DNA from: Falsiroseomonas tokyonensis
Lineage (GTDB): Bacteria > Pseudomonadota > Alphaproteobacteria > Acetobacterales > Acetobacteraceae
Assembly: GCF_019024325.1 (NCBI RefSeq)
Contig: NZ_JAFNJS010000004.1
Location: 124,001 to 188,000 of the forward strand
Direction: 5' to 3'
DNA length: 64,000 bases
How positions within the stretch are numbered: the stretch's first letter is position 1; each line of letters begins with the position of its first letter. Position numbers and translations under genes: made by a program. This document shows positions 34,659 through 43,015 of the stretch, piece by piece. The notes under the pieces were generated by a model, which ran no database searches, was not told the DNA's origin, and saw only the letters and a list, made by a program, of their open reading frames with translations.

Positions 34659-35180
34659 ATGGCCATCACGGTGGACAGCAGCCAGTGGACCGGCGAGAGC
34701 AGCGAGGCGAAGGGGCCGCCGGTGGTCTGGGGCGAATTCGCGGATGAGGCGACGCGCGACGCCGCGATCCTGCGGCTGCGCGAACTCGGCCAGGCCGACA
34801 ATACGCCGGCGACGGACGGGGACCGGCCGCTCGATCAGCCCGATGAGGATCCGGAGGGGGCCGACCTGCGCAACCGCCGCCAGCTTGGCGTCGGCATCGG
34901 CATGGCGGCCAGCGCCATGGGTGCGGCAGGGCTGGTGATCGCCACCGGCGGCGCGCTGCTGCCCGCCGTTGCCGCCGCGGCCGCCGCGGGCGCTGGCGCT
35001 GGCGTGGCAGGAGAGGCGGTGGCCGCCGCAGTGACGGATGAACCGACCACGCCCACGCGGCTGCCGCCCAGCGATGGCCCGCTGATCGGCCTGCGGGCGC
35101 CGGACGAGGCGACGCGCAAGGCGGCGGAGACCGCGCTGCGCGAGCTGGGCGCCATCCGCATCACCTTCGATCAGGACTGA
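34659..35180 (+). CDS. Unknown protein with glycine/alanine-rich hydrophobic core and duplicated flanking helix
   Basis: A 173-residue protein. A helix EFADEATRDAAILRLRELG (about residues 26-44) recurs as RAPDEATRKAAETALRELG near 148-166. Between them are an acidic, disordered stretch and a 50-residue Gly/Ala segment with two membrane-like hairpin helices. This symmetric layout resembles stress-related glycine-zipper proteins, but I recognise no family. ATG 34659 follows GGAGG. It is divergent from the dehydratase gene across 100 bases. Confidence 0.65.
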   Translation: MAITVDSSQWTGESSEAKGPPVVWGEFADEATRDAAILRLRELGQADNTPATDGDRPLDQPDEDPEGADLRNRRQLGVGIGMAASAMGAAGLVIATGGALLPAVAAAAAAGAGAGVAGEAVAAAVTDEPTTPTRLPPSDGPLIGLRAPDEATRKAAETALRELGAIRITFDQD

Positions 35181-35204
35181 AGCGGGGCGCTGCAAGGGGC
35201 GCAG

Positions 35205-35227
35205 AAAAAAGGCGGGATTGCCCCGCC
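35205..35227 (-). terminator. Rho-independent terminator of the cold-shock gene
   Basis: On the minus strand a 6-bp GGCGGG/CCCGCC stem with a five-base loop is followed by six Ts. A second 9-bp hairpin (35252-35260 with 35268-35276) lies closer to the stop codon without a T-run. Confidence 0.75.
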
Positions 35228-35279
35228 CCAGGTTCCGAAATTTCTTGCCGGCCGGGCGGGTCAGCCGCCCGCCCGGGTT

Positions 35280-35483
35280 TCAGAGCGGACGGAGGTTGAT
35301 GGCGGCCGCCTTGCCGCGCTCCATCGCCACTTCGTAGGAGACCTTCTGGCCCTCATTCAGGCCCTGCAGGCCCGCCTTCTGGACCGCGGTGATGTGCACG
35401 AAGACATCCTTGCCGCCATCCTGCGGGACGATGAAGCCGAAGCCCTTCGTCGCGTTGAACCACTTCACGGTACCAGTCGCCAT
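35280..35483 (-). CDS. Cold-shock protein, CspA family
   Basis: A 67-residue single cold-shock domain with both RNA-binding motifs, KGFGFI (RNP1) and VFVHI (RNP2). It binds single-stranded RNA and DNA and melts mRNA structure. The 310-base gap upstream (35484-35793) holds no gene. On the minus strand it contains a TTGACA box (complement of 35659-35664) about 175 bases before the ATG, which would leave a long, structured 5' leader as is usual for temperature-controlled csp genes. The same gap ends with the groEL terminator. Confidence 0.95.
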   Translation of the reverse strand: MATGTVKWFNATKGFGFIVPQDGGKDVFVHITAVQKAGLQGLNEGQKVSYEVAMERGKAAAINLRPL

Positions 35484-35706
35484 GCGAACCGGGCTCCTTC
35501 CAGACTAGCACGCCCGTGCGCCGATCGCCCGGGCGGGGCGCCATGCGGCGGCGGAACCTGTGGAGCGGCCCCGGGGCCTGACCCGGAAGGCACGGTAAGG
35601 CGAGCCGATACGCGATGACGCGGCCAGCATGCTGGCTCGTGTAACAGCGAGTCAAAGGTGTCAAAGCTGCGGTCACGCCGTTGTCAGAATTGTGTCGACA
35701 CCATGC

Positions 35707-35736
35707 AAAAAAGAGGCGGACCCTGCGGTCCGCCTC
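35707..35736 (-). terminator. Rho-independent terminator of groESL
   Basis: On the minus strand a perfect 10-bp stem (35713-35722 with 35727-35736) with a four-base loop is followed by six Ts. A further 9-bp hairpin at 35765-35786 lies nearer the groEL stop codon. Confidence 0.88.
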
Positions 35737-35793
35737 CCTTCTTCGGCAAAATCCTGCTCGCTGTGGCAGCCGGTTGCCCGGCTGCCGTCGCGA

Positions 35794-37458
<1,665 letters not shown>

Positions 37459-37538
37459 TCAATCCGTTGAGGAAACCAGGCGAAGATGCGGCCGAGCGGC
37501 CGGACTGGGCGCGCGCTGCACGCCCCGTTCCGCCGTCG

Positions 37539-37850
37539 TCAGGCCGCCTTCGCCACGGAAGGGTTGTCGAGGATGCCCATGATGTCGGACTCCTTCATGA
37601 TGAGGAGCTCCTCGCCATCGAGCTTCACCTCGGTGCCCGACCACTTGCCGAACAGGATGCGGTCGCCGGCCTTCACGTCGAGCGCGCGGAGCTCGCCCTT
37701 GTCGTTCAGGGTGCCGGAGCCGACGGCGATCACTTCGCCTTCCTGCGGCTTTTCCTTGGCGGTGTCGGGGATGATGATGCCGCCCTTGCTCTTCTCTTCG
37801 GCCGTGACGCGGCGGACGAGAACGCGGTCGTGCAGTGGACGAAAGCCCAT
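37539..37850 (-). CDS. groS: Co-chaperonin GroES
   Basis: A 103-residue GroES. It opens with [12 protein letters not shown], has the mobile loop with [16 protein letters not shown], and ends with the normal beta-barrel strands. Seven copies cap GroEL. It is the first gene of the groESL operon; ATG 37850 is preceded by AGGAGAAG. The 5' region from 37851 to 38020 holds two CIRCE operators and a heat-shock promoter. Confidence 0.97.
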   Translation of the reverse strand: MGFRPLHDRVLVRRVTAEEKSKGGIIIPDTAKEKPQEGEVIAVGSGTLNDKGELRALDVKAGDRILFGKWSGTEVKLDGEELLIMKESDIMGILDNPSVAKAA

Positions 37851-37931
37851 GGACTTCTCCTGTCGCTTCCAGTGATTGGCAAGCTCTTCCGGAGATAACA
37901 GCGGCCAGCGGCCCCGGTCTTCGGCACCCGC

Positions 37932-37956
37932 TAGCACTCCCCCCAGAGGAGTGCCA
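37932..37956. promoter_or_regulatory. CIRCE operator 1 (HrcA site), proximal
   Basis: TAGCACTC, nine bases, then GAGTGCCA, against the consensus TTAGCACTC-N9-GAGTGCTAA. It lies just downstream of the -10 box, over the expected transcription start. hrcA itself is not in the window. Confidence 0.9.
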
Positions 37957-37959
37957 GCG

Positions 37960-37988
37960 ATGTAGGACAAGCGCCGCGCCACGTCAAG
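37960..37988 (-). promoter_or_regulatory. Heat-shock (RpoH-type) promoter of groESL
   Basis: On the minus strand CTTGAC (37983-37988) and CTACAT (37960-37965) are exactly 17 bases apart, close to the alphaproteobacterial sigma-32 pattern CTTGAC-N17-CYTATNT. It lies between the two CIRCE elements, so heat shock would act by sigma factor and by HrcA release. Confidence 0.7.
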
Positions 37989-37994
37989 GTTCGG

Positions 37995-38020
37995 CAGCAC
38001 TCTCAGAGTGCGAGTGCTAA
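37995..38020. promoter_or_regulatory. CIRCE operator 2 (HrcA site), distal
   Basis: CAGCACTC, nine bases, then GAGTGCTAA. The right half is a perfect consensus match. It lies just upstream of the -35 box of groESL. A second CIRCE is unusual; the two operators may allow looping or co-operative repression. Confidence 0.88.
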
Positions 38021-38148
38021 CACCTTGTTCGCGCAGGATTTTTCTTGCAAATCCTTGACCGCTCCATGGCAAGCTTCCCCTGCCCCGCGGCAATTGAGGA
38101 CCGCGGGTGGTTTCGGGAACGGGCCCAGACCGGGCCGGAAGGAGCACG

Positions 38149-38445
38149 ATGACCCCGCTTACCGATCTCACTGGCCTCGAACGCTTCGCCCGCCTCGCCG
38201 CCGTGCCGGACTGGCACCTGACCACCGCGGAGATCCTCTATCACATGCCGGACCATCCCGGCCTGCTGCAGACCTTTATCTGGCAGAAGCACGACCTGGC
38301 GCCGAGCTTCCCCGCGCTCGGCAAGTTCCTCGCCTTCTGGCAGCGCGAGATCGAGGGGCCGCTGCATTCGGTGCGCGTCGCCTCCACCGCGCTGATCAAG
38401 CCGGCCGAGCTGCGCTACGCCAACGGGCAGTTCATCCTGCACTGA
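38149..38445 (+). CDS. usg: Usg family protein
   Basis: A 98-residue protein matching the alphaproteobacterial Usg family, with [33 protein letters not shown] and [13 protein letters not shown]. In Caulobacter usg lies upstream of tryptophan genes; its function is not established. Here it is divergent from groES, with no trp gene adjacent. ATG 38149 follows AAGGAG. Its 3' end overlaps the converging lysozyme-fold gene by 14 bases. Confidence 0.88.
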   Translation: MTPLTDLTGLERFARLAAVPDWHLTTAEILYHMPDHPGLLQTFIWQKHDLAPSFPALGKFLAFWQREIEGPLHSVRVASTALIKPAELRYANGQFILH

Positions 38446-38998
38446 ACGCCTGCGCTTCGGGCCACGCCCGCTGCGGCGCCGCCCGCAGCGCCGGCAGCGC
38501 CGCGGCCAGCTTCGCCTCGAACTCGCTGGCCCGGCCGCGCCCCAGCGCGGTGTTGTAATGCGCCTTCCAATAGGCGGCCATCGCCGCCACATCCCCCGCC
38601 GCCGGCAGCCGGCCCGGCGCACGGCGATAGCGCAGCCGTGCCATCACGGCGGCATAGATGTGGTTCTGCACCAGCAGCTCCGCCTTCGGCCGCCCGGCGA
38701 GCAGCCCCGCAACCGCCAGCACCCGGCTCGCCAGCGGCCCGCGATAGGCCAGCCAGGTGGCCCAGATATCGTCATGGGTCGCCGGCTCCATCTGGAAGTA
38801 TCCCAGCGCCGGGCCGCGGGAGCCGTCCCGGTTCGGCAGCTGCCGCAGATGCTTCAGGCCGCTTTCCTGCAGCGCGGTGCCCAGCAGCAGCAACCGAAGC
38901 CCGTCCCGCGCCGCCGCGTCATCCAGCGCCAGCGCCTCCAGCGCCGGGTCGATCACCTGCTCCAGAAACGCCTGGGCCGTCCAAGTCACTTCCGCCAT
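38432..38998 (-). CDS. Lysozyme-fold (transglycosylase-like) protein
   Basis: A 188-residue protein. The segment LLLGTALQESGL (catalytic-type Glu about residue 45) followed by GPALGYFQMEPATHDDIW is the E...GxxQxxP pattern of goose-type lysozyme and lytic transglycosylase folds. A helical C-terminal half with AAYWKAHYNT completes it. There is no signal peptide, which is typical for phage enzymes or virion-borne lysozymes rather than cell-wall housekeeping enzymes. It stands alone, 18 kb from the phage-like cassette. It might supply the virion transglycosylase that cassette lacks, but this is speculative. Confidence 0.65.
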   Translation of the reverse strand: MAEVTWTAQAFLEQVIDPALEALALDDAAARDGLRLLLLGTALQESGLKHLRQLPNRDGSRGPALGYFQMEPATHDDIWATWLAYRGPLASRVLAVAGLLAGRPKAELLVQNHIYAAVMARLRYRRAPGRLPAAGDVAAMAAYWKAHYNTALGRGRASEFEAKLAAALPALRAAPQRAWPEAQAFSAG

Positions 38999-39062
38999 GG
39001 CACGCCTCCCTGCAACAGGGAAACGATCTATCGCGACATAGGAAAATAATCAATAATTCGTT

Positions 39063-40232
39063 TCAGACCCGCGCCGCCGCCGGCGCATCCATCAGCCGCG
39101 CCACGATCGCCCGCCGCACCGGCGCCAGCACAGACCCGGCGCCGAGCAGCGCGGCGCGGGCCAGCCGGGCCGGGGCGCGGTCGTCCGAATAGAGCCGCGC
39201 CACCGCATTGGTTGCCAGGAACAGCGGCAGGGTGGCCGCCCGGTGGCTGCTGGCGTAGCGGAACAGCCCCGCCACCGCGCCCGGATCGGACGCGCCCCGC
39301 AGCTGCCCGGCCAGGGTCTCGGCGCCCGAGAGGCCGAAGTTGAAGCCATGCGCCGTCACCGGATGCATCCCGACCGCTGCATCCCCCAGCAGGGCGAAGC
39401 GCCGCCCGGCGAAGCGATGCGCATAGGCCGCGACCAGCGGATAGAGGTGCCGCGTGCCGGCCAGCGTCATCCGGCCGAGCCGCCCCTGGTAGCGCCGCGT
39501 CACCTCCGCCCCGAAGGCCTCCGGCGCCATCGCCATCGCCGCCTCGGCCTCCTTCGGCGCCAGCGTCAGCACGACGGAGGACATCTCCCCATTCAGCGGC
39601 AGCATGGCGATGGTCTGGCCATGGCCGAACCATTCGGTGGCCACGCCGCCATGCGGCGCCTCGTGCGCCACCCGCGCCACGATCATGCTGCGGCCGAAAT
39701 CCAGCATCGCCGCGCCGATCCCGGCCAGGCGCCGCGTTTCGGAAAAGCGCGAATCGGCCGCGACCACCAGCCGCGCCGCCACCCTTTCGCCCCCCTGCAG
39801 CGTCACCACCGCGCCGGCGGCGCCGAGCTCCAGGCCCGTCACCCCGCGGCCGGCCACCAGCCTGGCCTCGGTGCCTGCCACCGTTTCGAACAGTGCGCGG
39901 CGGATCAGCTGGTTCGGCACCAGCCTGCCCAGCGGCTCCCCGGTTTGGCCGGGGGCGAAGCGCAGCGCCAGGGGATTGCCGCCATCCAGCACCTTGGCCT
40001 CGAGCAGCGGCGCCGTCTCCGCCGCCGGGATGCGGTCCCAGGCGCCGATGGCGCGCAGGATGGCCTGGGACCGATGGGTCAGCGCGATCTCCCGCCCGTC
40101 GAAGGCGGGCTCCGCGATCGCCTTTTCCGGCGCGCGTTCCAGAAGGGTGATCCGATGCCCGGCTCCGGCCAGCGCCGCGGCCAGGGACAATCCGGCGGGC
40201 CCGGCTCCGATGATGGCGATATCCGTCTTCAT
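39063..40232 (-). CDS. FAD-dependent ubiquinone-biosynthesis hydroxylase (UbiH/UbiM type)
   Basis: A 389-residue flavin monooxygenase. It has the FAD GxGxxG motif IIGAGPAGLSLAAALA at residues 7-22, a middle motif near VVAADSRFSETR, and the second FAD motif RFALLGDAAVGMHPVTAHGFNFGL. These enzymes hydroxylate the ubiquinone ring. The C-terminal part resembles the UbiM branch of alpha- and betaproteobacteria, which I favour without certainty. ATG 40232 follows AAGGAGC. It is downstream of a TVP38-like gene on the same strand. Confidence 0.85.
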   Translation of the reverse strand: MKTDIAIIGAGPAGLSLAAALAGAGHRITLLERAPEKAIAEPAFDGREIALTHRSQAILRAIGAWDRIPAAETAPLLEAKVLDGGNPLALRFAPGQTGEPLGRLVPNQLIRRALFETVAGTEARLVAGRGVTGLELGAAGAVVTLQGGERVAARLVVAADSRFSETRRLAGIGAAMLDFGRSMIVARVAHEAPHGGVATEWFGHGQTIAMLPLNGEMSSVVLTLAPKEAEAAMAMAPEAFGAEVTRRYQGRLGRMTLAGTRHLYPLVAAYAHRFAGRRFALLGDAAVGMHPVTAHGFNFGLSGAETLAGQLRGASDPGAVAGLFRYASSHRAATLPLFLATNAVARLYSDDRAPARLARAALLGAGSVLAPVRRAIVARLMDAPAAARV

Positions 40233-40288
40233 GATCGCTCCTTGCCCCGGACCATGTCGGGCGTCCTTGATCAGACGCAAGCCGCGGT

Positions 40289-40966
40289 TCAGCCCTCGCC
40301 CTGCAGCGCCTGCCCCGCCCGGTGCCGGCGCAGCAACAGCAGCCCCAGCCCGGCCGAGACCACGAAAAGCCCGATGCCCAGCCCCAGCTGCCAGGCCCCC
40401 TCCACCCGGATGCCCTTGCCGAGCAGCGCAAAAACCACCGTCTGCGGCAGGTAGCCGAGCGCCGATCCCGCCAGGAAGGGCCCGGCCGCCAGCCCCGCCA
40501 TGCCGCCCAGCAGGTTCAGCGCCAGGTTGTTGCCCACCGGCAGCAGCCGCAGCGCCAGCGTGGCCTCAAAGGGATTGGCGCGCAGCGCATCCCGCAGCGG
40601 CCGCAGCCGGTGGCCGAAGCGCCCTTCCATGCGCCGCTCCGCCCAGCTGCGGCCCAGCAGCCGCGCCCAGGCATAGCCCGCCGCGCAGCCCAGCAGCTGC
40701 GCCGCCAGCGCCAGCGCCGTGCCGAGGACGGTGCCGAAGCCATAGCCGCCAAGGAAGGCGATGCTCTGCCGCGGCACGCCGACCGCCGTCAGCGCCGCAC
40801 CGACGAGGACGAAGACCAGCTCGCCCCGCAGCCCATCGCCCAGGATCTCGCGATCCATCCAGCCGGTGCCGGGCACGCCGCCCAGCTGCCGCAGCAGCGC
40901 CCCGCCGGCCAGCAGCCCCGCCGCCAGCACCAGCAGTTTGGCCAATGACTTCCAGCGTTCGGGCAT
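40289..40966 (-). CDS. TVP38/TMEM64 (DedA-like) membrane protein
   Basis: A 225-residue inner-membrane protein with about six helices. It shows the SNARE-associated/DedA signature: VGVPRQSIAFLGGYGFG near residue 62, a re-entrant loop, and LRLLPVGNNLALNLLGG. Such proteins affect lipid scrambling and envelope homeostasis. It starts two bases after the glycosyltransferase gene stop; this pair recurs in proteobacteria and suggests a joint role in transferring lipid-linked sugars. Confidence 0.84.
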   Translation of the reverse strand: MPERWKSLAKLLVLAAGLLAGGALLRQLGGVPGTGWMDREILGDGLRGELVFVLVGAALTAVGVPRQSIAFLGGYGFGTVLGTALALAAQLLGCAAGYAWARLLGRSWAERRMEGRFGHRLRPLRDALRANPFEATLALRLLPVGNNLALNLLGGMAGLAAGPFLAGSALGYLPQTVVFALLGKGIRVEGAWQLGLGIGLFVVSAGLGLLLLRRHRAGQALQGEG

Positions 40967-40968
40967 GT

Positions 40969-41805
40969 TCAGCCCGCCGGCGGGGGGCTGACCCGCTCGG
41001 CAACCGGCCGCTTCCAGCGGCGCTGCAGCCAGATCACGCCCAGCATGTCCGAGATGCTGACCGCCAGACGGTCCAGCGTGCCGTAGTTGGACTGGCCGCG
41101 CAGCCGCGGCCGGTGGTTCACCGGCTCGCTCACCACCCGCCCGCCGGCGCGCAGCACCAGGGCGGGCAGGTAGCGGTGCATATGGTCGAAGCGCGGCAAT
41201 TCGAGAAACAGGGCGCGCGGAAACACCTTCAGCCCGCAGCCGGTATCGGGCGTCGCATCGCCCAGCAGCCGGGCGCGGATGGCATTGGCCATGCGGCTGG
41301 TCACCCGCTTCACGCCGCTATCCTTGCGGCTGACGCGGTGGCCTGCCACCAGCAGGTCCGCCGCGCCTTCCGCCTGGGCGCGACGCCAGAGCGCCGGGAT
41401 ATCCGCCGGGTCGTTCTGCCCATCGCCATCCAGCGTCGCGATCCAGGGCGCCCGCGCCGCCAGCACGCCGCTGACCACCCCGGCCGATTGCCCGCAGGAA
41501 GCCGCATGGCGCAGCACCACCACGGGATGCCGCGCCGCGGCGTCCAGCAGCCGGTCGCGCGTATCGTCGGTGGAGCCATCGTCGACGCAGACGATCTCGA
41601 AGGCCTGGCCGGCCAGGGCCTGCGCGATCTCATCGATCAGCGGCAGCACGTTCGGCCCCTCGTTCCGCATCGGGATGACGACGGAAATCGCGGGGTCGAT
41701 CGCAGGGGCGATCACGGGGACCATCGCGGGGTCGATCGCGGAAACGGGGGGGGTCGGGTCGGCGGGGCTGGGCCGGTCCGGCCTCGGGGACAGGTCGGGG
41801 GCCAT
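40969..41805 (-). CDS. Family 2 glycosyltransferase (dolichol-phosphate-mannose-synthase-like)
   Basis: A 278-residue GT2 enzyme. VVIPMRNEGPNV starts the GT-A domain near residue 40, VDDGSTDDT follows, TLDGDGQNDP is the DxD metal site, and GYRVSRKDS-like AGHRVSRKDSGVKR closes the core. The C-terminal end has a hydrophobic stretch with SISDMLGVIWLQRR. It would load a sugar onto a polyprenyl phosphate. ATG 41805 is chosen because upstream sequence overlaps the divergent heme A synthase control region. The first 35 residues are low-complexity Pro/Asp/Ala. Confidence 0.85.
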   Translation of the reverse strand: MAPDLSPRPDRPSPADPTPPVSAIDPAMVPVIAPAIDPAISVVIPMRNEGPNVLPLIDEIAQALAGQAFEIVCVDDGSTDDTRDRLLDAAARHPVVVLRHAASCGQSAGVVSGVLAARAPWIATLDGDGQNDPADIPALWRRAQAEGAADLLVAGHRVSRKDSGVKRVTSRMANAIRARLLGDATPDTGCGLKVFPRALFLELPRFDHMHRYLPALVLRAGGRVVSEPVNHRPRLRGQSNYGTLDRLAVSISDMLGVIWLQRRWKRPVAERVSPPPAG

Positions 41806-41923
41806 GGGCCGGCGGGGTAGCAGGGGGCGGGGCGGGCGGCAAGCTGGCCACGCGCGCGGGCCATCAGCGTGCAATCTGCGCGGCACATGCTGCATCATGG
41901 CGCATCGCCTTATATGATGCCGC

Positions 41924-43015
41924 ATGCCCTTCGATCCGCCTCCGCCCACCCGCACCGCAACCCTGCGCCGCGATTCGCGTGCCGTGGCCTTCTGGCTGCT
42001 CGGCGTGGCGGGGCTGGTCTGGATCATGGTGGCGATCGGCGGCGCCACCCGGCTGACCGGCTCCGGCCTGTCCATCATGGAATGGGCGCCGCTGTCGGGC
42101 ACCCTGCCGCCGCTGAGCGAGGCGGAGTGGCAGCGGCTGTATGACCTGTACCGCACCATCCCGCAGTACCAGCTGGTCAACCAGGGTTTCGGGATCGAGG
42201 GCTTCAAGCAGATCTTCTGGCTGGAATGGCTGCACCGCCTCTGGGGGCGGCTGATCGGCCTGGCCTATGCGGCGGGGCTCGCCTGGTTCTGGCTGCGCGG
42301 CCGCATCCCCGCCGGCAGCAAGCCCCGCCTGCTCGGCCTGCTGGCACTTGGCGGGCTGCAGGGCGCGGTGGGCTGGTACATGGTCGCCTCGGGCTTCGAG
42401 GCCGATCGCACCGCCGTCGCCCCCTACCGGCTGGTGATCCATCTCGGCCTGGCGCTGCTGATCTTCTCCGCCCTGGTCTGGACCGCGCTCGGCCTGCTGC
42501 GGCCGGAAGGCAGGGCACCCGCCGAGGCGCGGCCGGTGCGGCGGATGCTGAAGGTGGCGGCTTGGACGCTGGTGGGCGCCATGCTCGCGGGCGGCTTCGT
42601 CGCGGGCACCCGCGCCGGGCTCAGCTTCAACACCTTCCCGCTGATGGACGGCCAGCTGGTGCCGGACGGCTACTGGCTGCTCTCCCCGGCCTGGACCAAC
42701 CTGACCGCCAATATCGCCGCCGTGCAGTTCAACCACCGCCTTCTGGCCAGCCTGACGGCGCTGTTCGCGGCGGGCGCCGTCTGGGCGGCGCTGCGGCGCC
42801 TGCCGGCGGGCGGGGCGCGCCGCGCCGTGCTGGGCTTCGGCGCGGCGGTGGCGCTGCAATATGCGCTGGGCATCGCCACGCTGCTGTATGTGGTGCCGGT
42901 CTCACTCGGCACGCTGCACCAGGCGGTGGCGGTGCTGGTCCTGGCCGCGGCCCTGGTCGCGCTGCATGCGCTGCGCGCGGCGCCGCTGCCCGCTTCCAGG
43001 GTCCGGACAGCGTGA
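41924..43015 (+). CDS. ctaA: Heme A synthase (COX15/CtaA)
   Basis: A 363-residue membrane enzyme with eight helices. It carries the family signatures GGATRLTGSGLSIMEW (residues 39-54), FWLEWLHRLWGR with a heme-ligand His, YRLVIHLGLAL, FNHRLLAS and TLHQAVAVL, giving the four conserved histidines. It oxidises heme O to heme A for cytochrome oxidase. Length and motifs match type-2 CtaA. The following histidine-kinase gene begins inside its stop codon (GTGA). Confidence 0.95.
   Translation: MPFDPPPPTRTATLRRDSRAVAFWLLGVAGLVWIMVAIGGATRLTGSGLSIMEWAPLSGTLPPLSEAEWQRLYDLYRTIPQYQLVNQGFGIEGFKQIFWLEWLHRLWGRLIGLAYAAGLAWFWLRGRIPAGSKPRLLGLLALGGLQGAVGWYMVASGFEADRTAVAPYRLVIHLGLALLIFSALVWTALGLLRPEGRAPAEARPVRRMLKVAAWTLVGAMLAGGFVAGTRAGLSFNTFPLMDGQLVPDGYWLLSPAWTNLTANIAAVQFNHRLLASLTALFAAGAVWAALRRLPAGGARRAVLGFGAAVALQYALGIATLLYVVPVSLGTLHQAVAVLVLAAALVALHALRAAPLPASRVRTA

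Noticed and set aside
35484..35793. Additional small gene in the 310-base gap between csp and groEL
   Set aside because: Short frames there have no ribosome-binding site or homology; the gap is explained by the csp leader and the groEL terminator hairpins.
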